DNA of 64,000 nt from Thamnidium elegans. Lineage: Eukaryota > Mucoromycota > Mucoromycetes > Mucorales > Mucoraceae. Under the pieces are notes generated by a model, which saw only the letters and a list, made by a program, of their open reading frames with translations, was not told where the DNA came from and ran no database searches. A program made the position numbers and the translations under genes. The stretch is from contig JAIXMG010000003.1 in NCBI GenBank assembly GCA_025201345.1, forward strand, positions 868,001 to 932,000, given 5' to 3'. Of this stretch, positions 35,342 through 48,052 are shown piece after piece. Within the stretch, counting starts at the first letter, position 1. Every line of letters begins with the position of its first letter.

Positions 35342-35834
35342 CTTCTTTTTTTTTATATATATATGTATTCATACATATACGATACCCAAATAAATGTGAA
35401 GTTGATACATATAGAAAATTATAAACAATAAATAATCATGCGAATATTTTGGCTATCACATGATGGTGTTAAATTGACATATTCCAACTGAACAGTTAAC
35501 TACATTTAGAAATAAAAATAATGTGTATCTTTAAAATCGTATTAAATCAAAGCCTAGGAGTAAATATATATTTTACTGCTTGAATTTATTTCAATCCATC
35601 TAATTTTTAACTATCTATCTATCTGATTTTATATGTGTAACATCGCTGATCACACTAATTTAACTTACACATTGTAAATGATAACAATAGATTTTGCGCG
35701 GCCGTAAACGCATACGAAAAGGTATACACTATTACCTGAAATTATTGGGTAATTCTTAGTACACTTCTATTTACACCCCAGCAATAACGAGATTTCTTTT
35801 GAAAGTAATATAATATATCATGATCCAACCTTTT

Positions 35835-35875
<41 letters not shown>

Positions 35876-36013
35876 TGACTTCTTATATAATACATAAAAA
35901 AAAAAGCATTCCTATGATATGGCGTATCGACGCAAACGGATACTACGAAAAAAAATTACGTCATAAAATATTGTTAGAGGTGTAAATGGAGGTCTACCAA
36001 ATGTAACGAAGTA
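35342..36013. other. Intergenic DNA with long T-tract
   Basis: AT-rich; T run at about 35839-35870. No gene seen. Confidence 0.6.
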
Positions 36014-36470
36014 ATGGAAGGACTTGATGAGGCATGCAATGTTCCAGGTTAGTCATCAACACATTTTAAGAAAGCAATGAAAGATAAATTTTGTCTGGTT
36101 ACTTACTTTGGACTTTGCAGGCTTAAGTACTAACTGTGCTGATTTCACAAGTAAGTTTATAGTCACTAATGATATTTTTATTAGGAAAAACACACAAATA
36201 AGAAAAAACATGGTTGGTTTATTGCCTTACGCCAATAAAACCCACGAATACAATTGTAGCCAGCTTCTAAGTGAACCAGAAAGGTTAAAAGCCTTCGATT
36301 GTAAAAGTCAGCCCATAAAAAGAATTTATAACTATGACCTAATTTACCCAAAAAATTTAAAGTAAAAATGTTTTTACTTAATGTTAACAATATTTCTAGG
36401 TTTAATACTTATTTTAATGATTTATTATCTTTCCAGAGCTAATACTGTACTTGGACAAAAAAAAAAATAG
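36014..36470 (+). CDS. Candidate small four-exon gene, unknown product
   Basis: Four segments, 36014-36047, 36121-36150, 36185-36361 and 36437-36470, join through GT-AG sites without a stop. They read MEGLDEACNVPGLSTNCADF..., then a Cys-containing middle (HEYNCSQLLSEPERLKAFDC) and ...ANTVLGQKKK. All junction phases agree. The intron lengths (73, 34 and 75 nt) include one that is short for this genome. The middle looks protein-like, but I recognise no family. The position in relict-bearing DNA makes a decayed repeat gene equally plausible. Confidence 0.35.
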
Positions 36471-36788
36471 TGATCTACACGCTTATTGCGAGATTTTGTG
36501 AGATAAAACGACTTTATTTGTTTATGGTACGAGTCAATCATACGTACGCTGAACAGAGATTTCGCTGTGGCTTTCGAGTGAATAACGCATAAACCCCCCC
36601 CCTTTTTTTTTGACATAAATTATTTCTTTTTTCGTTTTCATTCTTAAAAGGGTAAATTACTTGTTTATTATCTATGAGGTAAATCTAGTTGATACAAGTA
36701 CCGTTTATCATTATATATACTTAATTCTTTCTAGGAAATAGTATATGCAATGAATAGATATAAACAGAACAAACTACCCACTTCACAG

Positions 36789-37164
36789 GAACGGCAGCTT
36801 TGCCACCCAAAATAAAAGACAAATCCAAACGCCCAAGACCAGCTAGCCCTGGCGAAGGCAGCAGTGAAAACAAGCGTCGACGTAAGTTATCTGATGACTT
36901 TTTGAACATGTATTTTTTCAGATCTATGGAAAATCTTTTAAGGCTTTCTATCTGATCAGTTATACGTAAAAACCGCAAAAAGATGAAGGAAGATATTGAA
37001 AGCTTGAAACAGAAATAGTCAACAGCAAAGAAACTTCCAATAAATATAATCACTGAAGCAGAAAATATTGCAATTGAAGACGCGTACCACACTTGCACAT
37101 CATTGCTGAAAAACCTAACTATTAAGAGAGGATCAGGAACCTTCTACCAAAGAATTGATTCTGG
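36789..37164 (+). pseudogene. Coding relict with an in-frame stop
   Basis: An acceptor-like CAG is followed by an open frame with a basic motif (KIKDKSKRPRPASPGEGSSE), a GTAAGT donor at 36882, and a second segment from 36960 (RKNRKKMKEDIESLKQK). An in-frame TAG at 37016-37018 then occurs, yet the same frame continues protein-like (NIAIEDAYHTCTSLLKNLTI) to another donor near 37165. This looks like a once-coding sequence, possibly from a repeat family. No domain recognised. Confidence 0.35.
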
Positions 37165-40100
37165 GTAAATTAGGGTCATCAATGATTAATTCTACAAACT
37201 ACGTATCGTTTTTATTTTTGAGGAATTTCATTACGTTCGAGTATGCGCTTTTCGTTTGGCTTTATTGACTTGTTATTATTACTGCAGCTTCAAATTCAAG
37301 GTAAGACCTTTTGCTAACTGGATGCTCTGAAAAATATCTCGTAAAAAAATCATCCGCGTCATAATCTAATTTAAATGATTCCGTGTTAAAGGCAAAGAAG
37401 AGGCGAATAGTGAACAGCTTTTTACTTCACAAAAAGTAGTTTATTTAATTGGATATAAAAAAAAAGGAATTCTTGGTATACGTTCTATTTACTCGTTCAG
37501 AAAGAAATTGTGGCGTATTGCTTTTTAGTTACCTTTTGTACGGACATAAAGATAAAATAAATTATTAGTAGGCTGATAAAATAGCAGGTCTATTCGCTCA
37601 TGCGATCCATTTAATCATTTTACACTATTAAAAATAAATCTATTGTATCATATCGGCTTATAATAGGACTTGCTGTCTGGAGGCTACACATTTAGGTATG
37701 GGAAATTGGTGTAATTTTATGTGATACAACTGAAAACTAGAAAAAGAAAAAAAAAAAAAAACTCATTGGTATTTGCACATTGACATCTTTAAAATATTTG
37801 TATCAAATACGTTCATGGTAACGTTACTCGTAAAGTTAAAGTTTTTAATAAACGAGCTATCGGGTAATTTCAAGAATCATTTAATATTATGGTTTGTATG
37901 ACTATCAATATATTTTTTTTGTGTCAAATATAAAACTTGGGCTTTGTAAAATAAAATAATATAATGCGATAGTCAGTCATTTCAGCTTATAATAGAACAC
38001 AGGAGACGGTGATTATATCTTTATATATCTACAAGTTTATAGTAATAGGTCATAGACTATAAAAAGGAAAGCTTCACTCATTACTTTTTTTTTTCGAAAA
38101 AAAGGCACCAATTGGGTGTGCAGCTATTCCGCCTGACCTTGGAAACTTTTGAAGGTTACCAAAGACAACGTGATGTTTTGCCTATAAACAGCTCACGGCT
38201 TTCCAAAAAAAAAAAAAAAAAAAAAAAAGAAGGGGAGAGAGCCGTTTTTTTTTAAGAAAACAAGAGAAAGTATAGTCAAAGTATATATGTATTAAAATAT
38301 TACCATGCTTAGTAACACTAAGCATGGTAAAAAAGCAAGTTGTGGCTGATTTATTAATCGTAAAAAAAATATAATTTTAGTTTTTGTTTATGGAACGGGG
38401 ACCGTAATAAACAGGACATCAATATGCTTTTTTACTTTTGAAATAAAATAAAAAGGTAGTGGTGTTATTTTTTTTTTTACAGATTTTTAGAGCTTGTCAA
38501 AAGTTTCGATATATCTTTCTTGAAACATTGATACTTTATCTCTTCCTCAATTCGTAAGGACGCGTCCTTTCGCTAGTTCGGTTAGTGTATATTAATTTCG
38601 AGATCCGGAATCGAGAAAAAGAAAGTCCAGACTATATAAAAATGTAGCATAATGTATGGTAACGAGGCATAAGGAACATTGAGAAGGCCCGATCGCCAAG
38701 ATTTACGTCACATTTAGTAGATACTTGACATGTTTTTGTTTGTTTTTTAAAGAAAAAAGTTACTAGACATAAAAGGATCAATGTAGATACTTCCCATCTA
38801 CTACATTTGTTATGGGCTTACGTGATATTATTTGAATCGAGATACTACTTAGCCCATTTTTTTTCAATTATGACAGTAATACATAATTACTGAATTTGAA
38901 TATATCAAAAGGTGAAGTTTAATGGTAAGTACGCAAATAAATAAATTACAAATTATGACATGTTTTTTTATATCGCAGCAATAAAAAATGAGCTCATTCC
39001 CAGTAACCGTATTTTAGACGCGTAAAATTTTATATATCTTTCTGATAACTACCCTTTTTTTCTGTTGTAACGTGAATATACACGTGGCAGTTATTTAAGT
39101 GTTGACATTTGTCGGATCCCACGGAAGCCTATTCAATTAGTTAGGAAAAATGTATTAAAGGAAACTTTTTTAATGTAACGGAATAGCCTGTTCCGACGAT
39201 TCCGGTTTTACAATTATTTTTTTTGACTTTTTTGCTGAAGAAATATATAGGAACGGGAACCCGATATTAATAGCAAATGATACCATTTTTTTTAACAAGT
39301 TAAATCGGAAGTAAACTAAAAAAGAGTAACTATAATACAATTTATGCGTCATTTTGTCTATTTTACAAAAACTGAAACCGGGGAACAAATTTTCTTTTGT
39401 AAGCAATTTTCTTTTTGAAGCAAGTGTGCAAATAATGACGCGATTGCATAAAAGTTTTCTACTATTTTTCAGCAACAGTAGATCAAGACCTTTTTCTTGT
39501 TATTGGTTACTTCGATAAAAGGAAATCCTAAATTATATAGAATCTCAGCCACTTTTGTTTATAATTGCCTATATAAAATATACTGGGATATAAATATATC
39601 CGAATAAAAAACTTGTTAGTCTATTTAACAGTATGTATGTATTACATTGCTAGTATATCTTTTAGTTTGACAAGACAGGACCCTTATTTCCGGTCTCGGA
39701 AGGAAATAGATGGCAAAAAAAAAAAAAAAAAAAAAAAAGAAAAAGAAAAAAAGGGTGATTTTAGTGAATGAACTTAGGTAAAGACTGAATTCAAAATGCG
39801 ACTCTGATAATACCCTCAACTGGGAATAAAAAAAGAAAGTCTGCCTTTGTTAAACATTGCACCATTACAATTAGAAAACAGCAAGTTAACTTAATAAAAG
39901 TGTTACATATATATTTGGTACGATAGTAATGTCTATTAGTGAGAAAATCGATTTGAATCAAACAAGTCGCATGGGATCACGAATAAATAAATAAAAGTGC
40001 TTCATTCACACACATTCTTTTTATTTTATTTTATATATGCTTGATATAAGAAAATAAAAAAAGTGATACTTTATTGTGTCACCCATGCTACTGGAATGTA

Positions 40101-40307
40101 ATTACAAACCAAAAAAAAAAAAAAAACGATAAAGCAACACCATGCAGTTTTTTTTATAATATCATGCTCATTACACGCGGTAAAAAAAAAAGTATATCTG
40201 AGTTAGTTTCTGGTACAACATTAAATACAAGTATAAATACAAAGCAAAAAAATAAAACAAAATAAAATAAAATATATATGTACATATTCCCTTTTACCTA
40301 TTAAAAA
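37165..40307. other. Gene-poor AT-rich DNA
   Basis: About 3.1 kb with A- and T-tracts, a perfect hairpin (38300-38330) and no credible coding frame. The 300 bp before 40308 presumably hold the promoter of the next gene. Confidence 0.6.
38300..38330. repeat. Perfect 14-bp inverted repeat with 3-nt loop
   Basis: Arm TTACCATGCTTAGT, spacer AAC, arm ACTAAGCATGGTAA. Pairing stops exactly at both outer ends (A facing A). It lies far from any gene. Confidence 0.9.
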
Positions 40308-40985
40308 ATGTCAGACTCAATTTATTTTCCTTCTGCTTCAAACCAATCTAAATTATCTGCTTGCCCTACAACAAAAGTACCTCAATCAAGAGATTGGATT
40401 TATCAAGATATTTTTAATACTATGCTTCATACCAGTGATTACCAAAAGTTATCGCCCAACATTGACTTGTTTCCTAGCAGCAAAGATCGCATGTCTTATC
40501 AGGTGTCACAAACGTTTTCCGAGGCACTAGATATTGTAGCCAATGAACCTTGTCATCCTTCTGGATGGATTAACCACCTGGATTACCAACTCTGTCCTAC
40601 CTCAATGTTGGAGACAACATCAGTATATGATCGAACTTCTTTACCCGATCTAGATAGTACTATGAGTGGTGATGATGATGAAGAAGATGAAGATGAAGAA
40701 GAAGCTAATCATGCTGGTGCAACATTTGATATGTCGCAACTTGACGTTGCTCCAGTTCTTATTGAATCCTCTATATCATCATGTACAACATCGACGGAAG
40801 ATTTTATGTCATTCCGATGCCATACTACTGGCACGATGGCAATTAGTACACTGAAAAAGAGAAAATCTACTTCTTCGTTCCGTTCTTTAAAATCATTTAT
40901 CAGCGCCTTTAGTTCAAATAAGAAACCAAAAGTAAATCATTCAACTTCTACAGCAAAAAAGTTTTTTCAATTTTTCAAGCGTTAA
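40308..40985 (+). CDS. Unknown acidic/Ser-rich protein (225 aa)
   Basis: An intronless ORF. Residues 1-115 are moderately ordered (SRDWIYQDIFNTMLHTSDYQ; SEALDIVANEPCHPSGWINH), followed by an acidic run encoded by GAT/GAA repeats (DDDEEDEDEEEA). A Ser-rich segment and a strongly basic C-terminus (KKRKSTSSFRSLKSFISAFS...FFQFFKR) complete it. It resembles a regulatory nuclear or cell-cortex protein in composition only. Codon use is like its neighbours, and the length without stops in AT-rich DNA supports a real gene. Confidence 0.65.
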   Translation: MSDSIYFPSASNQSKLSACPTTKVPQSRDWIYQDIFNTMLHTSDYQKLSPNIDLFPSSKDRMSYQVSQTFSEALDIVANEPCHPSGWINHLDYQLCPTSMLETTSVYDRTSLPDLDSTMSGDDDEEDEDEEEANHAGATFDMSQLDVAPVLIESSISSCTTSTEDFMSFRCHTTGTMAISTLKKRKSTSSFRSLKSFISAFSSNKKPKVNHSTSTAKKFFQFFKR

Positions 40986-42413
40986 ACTAGATTCCTTTTT
41001 TTTATTATTATTATTATTTATTTATTATTATTATTATTACTCTTGTAAATAGCTTTTTAGAATAAAACACACTTTTTTTTATTTTTTTATTTTTTTATTT
41101 TTTCAGGTAAAGCATCCTACATTTACTTTTATTTTTTTATTATAAAAAAGGTATTTTTGACAGAACAAAACTCGATATTATATAATGTGGTACGTGTTAA
41201 TCAATTGTAGAACGTAGCACGCTAGAACGGTTTACCTTTTTAAGGGTTGATATTTTTTCGGGACACTTAATATATACTTGACCCGGTGTAATATATAAAC
41301 ATGGTATGTATACATGCTGTCTCGGAAAGAATACTTTTTGACTGAATTGCACAAGTACCCTTTTTTTTGTGAATCCTTCTTGACCTTTACATCCTTTTTC
41401 CCTTGCCTATTTCCCGTGTTTTTCTGTTTACATTGTCTTTTCCTCTTTCACTTCTTCTTTTTTATTGATCGTAGATGAAAGATGTGTACGCATATCACGT
41501 TCTTTTTTTTTATTTTTATTATAGATTTGATTATCTAAACAGTTTTTTTTTTTTTTTTTTTTTTTTTGTAGCGAGAATTCGAATAAGAAGATACGCTGTT
41601 TAAAGTTTAATTTACCTTTTAATATATAGATGCCACTATATGAGTCAGAATTATATCCCCCTATTTATCTTCTGTTTGTAGCACAGTTTGTAGATCTTTT
41701 CAAAGCGGAATCAATAAAAATATAGTGCTGTCTAGATCGGCTTTAAAGCGATTATATAGACTCGCAAGCAGCAATTTTTTTTTGATAAAGATCTTTGTGT
41801 TGTCCGATGACGCTATTCGAACGTAGATCCTGTAACATGTTGTTATCTCTTACTGACGAGTTCATATTGACACCACGTTGCTTGATAGTAGCGGGTGATG
41901 TATGGTCCCATAATAGTAGGCAATGTCACCAGATTTGTTTAAGGTATGTGGATCAATTATGCAATTGCAATTATACACGTTGTTCGAGATACTGTATGTT
42001 GGTAGGGCATTCCTAAATTAACTCTGCACGAGTTCAAAAAGTGTTGATCGTGAACAAGTTTACATCGAAATGTTACTTACTAAGAAAAAAGAGAAGGCCT
42101 ATTTATACAGTCTTAAATAAGTCGCATGATTGAAAACCGATACATTTCATTTGTAACAACAACAACAAAAGGAGAAACTTTATCATAAAGTATAATATCA
42201 TTTGAGTCACCAAAAGCAACATTCGGCACCGGAGGCAATGTATACATGTATATAAAGAAACTCCCTATTTATCATGTGTTTTTATACCATCATCGATCAT
42301 AACAATAATAATAATAATAAATACGCTCTAACTCCTTAAATAGTTTATTTAACCTTTTTTTTTATTATTATTGTTGTTGTTATTATTTTATTGTGATAGC
42401 TGATACAAGAAAT

Positions 42414-42468
<55 letters not shown>

Positions 42469-42534
42469 GATATATATTGTGTGTGTATTTTTTATAATTA
42501 AAAAAAAAGGCTAGTTAATTTTTTTTTTTATGAT
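40986..42534. other. Intergenic DNA, no supported gene
   Basis: AT-rich with ATT runs, a T-tract near 41541-41567 and a GA microsatellite (42425-42461) in the 3' flank of the PKA gene. A segment at about 41795-42020 has higher complexity and open frames on both strands, but nothing identifiable. Confidence 0.55.
42425..42461. repeat. GA microsatellite downstream of the PKA gene
   Basis: Uninterrupted AG/GA dinucleotides, about 18 units. Confidence 0.85.
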
Positions 42535-43650
42535 TTAAGAAAAGCCTACAAATAAATCTTTGAATGGATCTTCACCAGGTAAATTATTGTCGGTATCAAA
42601 AGCTTCAGGGTATTTTTCAAAGTTACTGGTATCTCCTGGATGTGGATAATGAGGAACAATCGGTGCCCGCACATTTTTGTCCAATAGTCCAACCCAATCT
42701 ACACCTCTAAACCATTTGTGCCTTTTTACATCCTCAGAACCACCCTTTTTTTTTTGTTAGATATATACACAATAATAATGGTTTCTTTTTCTTTACCTTT
42801 AAATTACCCAATCGTTTCGTTCGATCACTTACTAATAACCTCTTTAATAGATCTTTTGCAAGTGGATCAAAGTGAGCAGAGAATTGTACTTTTCCCATTA
42901 GAATTTTTTCATATATACCAAATGAATTATCATCGAAGAAAGGAGGATAGCCAGCCAACATTTCAAATATGAGAATACCAAGAGCCCACCAATCAACCGC
43001 CTTACCATGTCCTTTACTTTGAATAATTTCAGGAGCTAAATATTCCGGAGTACCACATAATGTCCAAGTTCTACACGATTTTTTTTTTTTTAACTTGTAA
43101 GAACTCTCTTTTTCTCTCTTTCTTCTTCAAGTATTATACTGTACCTGTCAACTACTTTTTTTGCAAAACCGAAATCAGTAATTTTGATGTGTCCTTGGTG
43201 ATCAATTAATAAATTTTCTGGTTTTAAATCACGATAAATGATATCTTTTGAATGAAGGTATTCAATTGCTAATACGATTTCTGAGGCATAAAATCTTGTC
43301 ATATCATTTGTGAATCTACCTGCTCTACGTAAATGGGTGAATAATTCACCACCAACAACGTATTCAAGTAACATGTATAAATTTGAATCATCTTGAAAAG
43401 TACAAAATCTATATATATTATTATACACATGTGTATTTTTTTAATTACTGCTATTATTATTATTATTATTTAATGAACTTACAGATCAACTATAAATGGA
43501 AATCGAACAGAAGATAATATTTGCTTTTCAGATAAAAGATGCTCTACTTGCTTTAGTCTAACAACTTCTGACTTCTTCAATACTTTCATTGCATAATATT
43601 TACTTGAAGGCACAAATTTAGATAAATAAACTCTACCAAATGTACCAGTA

Positions 43651-43709
<59 letters not shown>

Positions 43710-44009
43710 TTAGCATAATAAACAATTACGTATATATAATATATTATTACCTAGTGTATCTTGTAGCTCAAAATCATTTAAACCAAAACTAGGATGCTCT
43801 ACATAGGCAGGTGGACGAGTATGATAGTATTGTAAACGTGCTGCTTGTTGTTGTTGATAAGGTGTAGGAGAAGGTAAAGGTAAACCAGCTAAAGGGTGAT
43901 TAGGTGGAAAAGGTGTTTGTTCTAAACTTCTTTTAAGATGAGGTCTAGGATTACTCAGATAAACAGGTGGTTTATTCACTAATCTTGAATCTTCTTTATT
44001 GTTGGTCAT
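42535..44009 (-). CDS. cAMP-dependent protein kinase catalytic subunit (391 aa)
   Basis: Exons are 44009-43751, 43651-43483, 43408-43145, 43070-42797 and 42744-42535. A Pro/Gln-rich N-terminus of about 75 residues precedes the AGC kinase domain. The domain has the glycine loop [10 protein letters not shown], catalytic lysine in [27 protein letters not shown], the activation loop [14 protein letters not shown] with the PDK1-type Thr, and [20 protein letters not shown]. The C-tail ends [11 protein letters not shown], a near-terminal FxxF hydrophobic motif typical of PKA. It acts downstream of cAMP and a regulatory subunit, controlling growth and morphogenesis. Intron 1 contains a 54-nt T run on the plus strand, placing an A54 tract next to the acceptor. 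Confidence 0.95.
43653..43706. repeat. 54-nt T homopolymer in PKA intron 1
   Basis: The longest uninterrupted homopolymer in the window. It lies directly against the 3' splice site of intron 1 (A54 in the transcript). Confidence 0.95.
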
Positions 44010-44020
44010 GTTATACTACT

Positions 44021-44058
<38 letters not shown>

Positions 44059-44713
44059 AAAGAGATAAAAATAAAAATCAAATAAAAAAAAGCTCCTCCC
44101 CCCCTCCTTTAACAGTTGGAAAGAAAACAGAAAAGGGGAAAAGAAAAAATGTTGCTATTAAAAAAAAATTGTGTGTGAACACGCGCAATGCTTACAATTG
44201 GGGGAATACCATTGTTGCACACAAACAGCATCATCATACCACAATTTTATATCTCCTTAACTAAATGGAATTCAACTCTTGTAGCCATACTAATTAAACC
44301 ATTATTTTCATTATTCCCTTTTGCCTTACTGCTGTATCACGATCTATCAGTTCCATCAATATGTATATACAAATGTGTGTACCTACATTTTTATCATTCG
44401 TTTAGCTATCTATCATTATTATATGACAACATTTTTTTTTTTTTTTTTTTTTTTACCATTATAAAATTAAGCTCAAAAGATCTGCACCTTCCTTTTTATT
44501 ATTATTATTATTATTAACCTTATCCCTAACCCAGTGTTTATGTTACTGAATAATCTTGCTCAAAGCAAAAATACATTTTGACACGTTTAAAAGAAACTAT
44601 TTTTGCGTAAGCCAGTCACAAATGACGTGGGCTAAAAAAAAAATAGAACATAATCAAGCCAAAAAAAAATCTTTTTCTTTTTTTCGACAGATCACATTGA
44701 ACGCGATTTCATC
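44010..44713. promoter_or_regulatory. Divergent promoter region between PKA and SNU114 genes
   Basis: 704 bp between head-to-head start codons, with an A33 run (about 44023-44055) directly upstream of the PKA start and a T-tract near 44431-44454. ORFs within it are low-complexity. No specific element can be supported. Confidence 0.5.
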
Positions 44714-47700
44714 ATGGACGACTCACTTTATGACGAATTTGGTAACTACCTTGGCCCTGATCTTGAAGATGAGGATTTAGAGATGGAGGAAGAGGAAGAG
44801 ACCTATGAAGAAGAGGAAGAAGAACACGTCCAAGAAGATGAACAACAGCAACAAGAACAAGCTTTAATGCAAATTGACGGTTAGTTCGTTTTTTAATTTA
44901 ATTTTAGTTCTTGTAATCTAATCATCTCTTTTTTTTACACAGATATTCCTACCAACCAAATTGTTTTACACGAAGAAAAGAAATATTATCCTTCTGCTGA
45001 GGAAGTATATGGTGAAGAAGTTGAGACCATGGTACAAGAAGAAGATACACAACCATTATCAGAGCCTATTGTCGCTCCTATTCAAGTTAGAAAGTTTAAC
45101 GTGTTTGAAAAAGATTTACCAGAAACTCACTATAGCAAAGAGTAAGCTATATATATAAAAAATAGAATGGATACCCCACTTTGCTAAAAAAAAAAAAAAA
45201 AAAAAAAACTAAAATTGCTATTATAGGTACATGGTCGATTTATTAAACCACCCAGACCTTGTTAGAAATATTGCCATTGTAGGTCATCTTCATCACGGAA
45301 AGACATCTTTTGTAGACATGCTTATTTCAGAAACACACGATATTCCTATTAATGTAGATCAACCTGAACGTTATACAGATACTCATATTTTAGAAAGAGA
45401 GCGTGGTGTTTCTATCAAGAGTATGCCTGTCACTCTCGTTATGCAAGATATGAAGGAAAAATCTTATTTACTTAATATTTTGGATACACCTGGTCATACC
45501 AACTTTATTGACGAAGTAGTTGCTTCTACCCGTTTAGCAGATGGTGTGGTTATTGTAGTAGATGTAGTTGAAGGTGTTATGGTGAATACTGAACAAGTAA
45601 TTAAACATTGTGTTCGTGAAGGCCTTAAAATGACCTTGGTTGTAAATAAAGTAGATCGTTTAATTTTGGAGTTAAAGTTACCACCTGCCGATGCTTATTT
45701 CAAGTTACGCCATACAATTGAAGAAGTGAATACAGTGATCCGGTAAGTTCTAAAATATTGCACAAAAAAAAAAAAAAAAAAAGACTTGTAGTAACGAAAA
45801 GCGTATTAGTTCCGTGCCTGGTGGCCAAAATATTCGCCTTTCACCTGAATTAGGCAACGTTTGTTTTGCTTCTAGTCAAACAGGTTGGATATTTTCTCTT
45901 AAATCATTTTCAAAACTTTATGCTGATTCATATGACGCGGATTTCGATGAGAATGATTTTGCTAAACGACTTTGGGGCGATGTATACTTTAATGCAGAAA
46001 AGGGTAGCTTTCATCGTAAATCAAATTCTGGTACAATGAAGCGTACCTTTGTTCATTTTATATTGGAACCACTTTACAAAATTTATGCTCAAGTGATTGG
46101 TGAAGAAACAGAAGATTTAAAAAAGACATTACGTTCCTTAGGTATTTACTTGAAGAGTAAAGATTATGGTTTAAACGTAAAACCTTTACTTCATATGGTT
46201 TTGACCCAATTTTTTGGTTTGGCTGGTTCATTCGTCGATATGGTGGCAAAACATATTCCTTCTCCTGTTGAAAATGCTCCTCATAAAATTGAAAGATTTT
46301 ATACAGGTCCTCTTGCTTCCAATATAGTTCAATCCATGATCAAGTGTGATGCTGATGGTCCTTTAATGATTCAAGTAACTAAACTTTATAATAACGAACA
46401 AAGTACCGAGTTTCATGCATTTGGAAGAGTATTCAGTGGTAGCGTAAAGGCTGGCCAAATTGTACGTGTCTTGGGTGAAGGTTATTCTATTGATGATGAA
46501 GAAGATATGGCTATGCAAAAAGTTGAGCATACATGGATTAACGAATCAAGATATCGTGTTGAAGTAGAAGGTGTCCCTGCCGGTGGATGGGTTTTATTAG
46601 GTGGTGTGGATGGTTCCATTATGAAAACAGCTACAATTGTTGATCAAAAATCAAGGGAAGATGCTTATATCTTTAAACCTCTTCGTTTCCCTACTGCTGC
46701 TACATTAAAGGTGGCTATCGAGCCCGTCAACCCATCTGAATTACCTAAAATGTTGGACGGTCTTCGTAAAATCAACAAAAGTTATCCTATCGTTACTACA
46801 AAAGTAGAAGAATCGGGTGAACATATCGTTTTAGGTACTGGTGAATTATACTTGGATTGTGTATTACATGATCTTCGTCGTATGTACGCTGAAATTGAGC
46901 TCAAGGTATCTGACCCTGTTGTACGATTCTGTGAAACTGTTGTCGAAACATCTGCATTAAAGTGTTTTGCCGAGACACCCAATAAAAAGAACAAGTTGAC
47001 ATTTATCGCTGAACCTCTTGAAAAGGAACTTGCAGAAGAGATTGAAAATGGAGATATTAGTATTCGTTGGCCTAAAAATAAGCTTGGTCAACATTTGGAA
47101 AGTAAACATGGTTGGGATGTACTTGCTTCTAGATCTGTTTGGGCATTTGGACCAGATGATATGGGACCTAATCTCTTGATGGATGATACATTACCTTCTG
47201 AAGTAGATAAAAAGTTATTATTCTCTGTAAAGGATTCTATTCGTCAAGGTTTTCAATGGGGTACCAGAGAAGGTCCTCTTTGTGATGAACGTAAAGTAAT
47301 TCTATTATATATATTTTTTTTAATCTTATATTTATATTGTTAACTAATAATTATTTGTAGCTATTCGTAATGTCAAGTTTAAAATTTTAGATGCTGTCTT
47401 AGCAAATGAACCAATTTATAGAGGTGGCGGACAGATCATTCCCACTGCACGTCGTGTTTGCTATTCTTCTTTCTTGACTGTAAGTTAATATTATTATTGT
47501 ATTGTTATTACTATTTGATTATTTATACATGTCTTTTAGGCTACACCTCGTTTAATGGAGCCTGTATACTATGTTGAAATTCAAGCACCGGCAGATTGTG
47601 TATCTGCAGTTTATGCAGTTTTACAACGACGAAGGTAAGAAAAATAAATAAATAAATGTACGTAAAAGTCACTGACACTTGCATGTCTATTTAGAGGTCA

Positions 47701-48052
47701 TGTCACTCAAGATATTCCCAAACCTGGGTCACCATTGTATACTGTCAAAGCATATATTCCTGTTATTGATTCTTGTGGTTTCGAAACCGATCTTAGAACA
47801 CATACAGAAGGTCAAGCTTTCTGTCAACAAATCTTTGATCATTGGCAAATTGTACCTGGAGATCCTTTGGATACAAGTATTGTACTTCGTCCGTTGGAAG
47901 CAAGTCCTGCTCAACATTTAGCAAGAGACTTTATGGTAAAGACAAGAAGAAGAAAGGGTCTCTCTGAAGACGTTAGCATAAACAAATATTTTGATGATCC
48001 CATGTTGTTGGCACTAGCTCAAACTGATGTATTAGGTGGTATTTACGAATAA
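44714..48052 (+). CDS. SNU114: U5 snRNP GTPase Snu114/EFTUD2 (983 aa)
   Basis: An EF-2-like GTPase that drives spliceosome activation and disassembly with Prp8 and Brr2. Exons are 44714-44879, 44943-45141, 45227-45742, 45792-47290, 47361-47479, 47540-47634 and 47695-48052. The acidic N-terminus typical of the family ([20 protein letters not shown]) is followed by the G domain: P-loop [19 protein letters not shown] and NKVDRL. EF-2-like domains II-V follow. Conserved stretches include [32 protein letters not shown] and [20 protein letters not shown]. The length matches the family (about 970-1000). The presence of a full spliceosomal GTPase fits the intron-rich genome. Confidence 0.97.

Noticed and set aside
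41795..42016. Cys-rich 73-residue ORF
   Set aside because: Both strands have similar open frames here and no motif spacing fits a zinc finger or secreted Cys-rich peptide; it could be an old relict, but this is not supportable.
44188..44517. Hydrophobic 109-residue ORF in the PKA/SNU114 promoter region
   Set aside because: Phe/Tyr runs come from T-tracts and ATT repeats; it lies in a divergent promoter region.
44515..44532. Telomere-like CCCTAA
   Set aside because: Only one loose copy; telomeric DNA needs tandem units.
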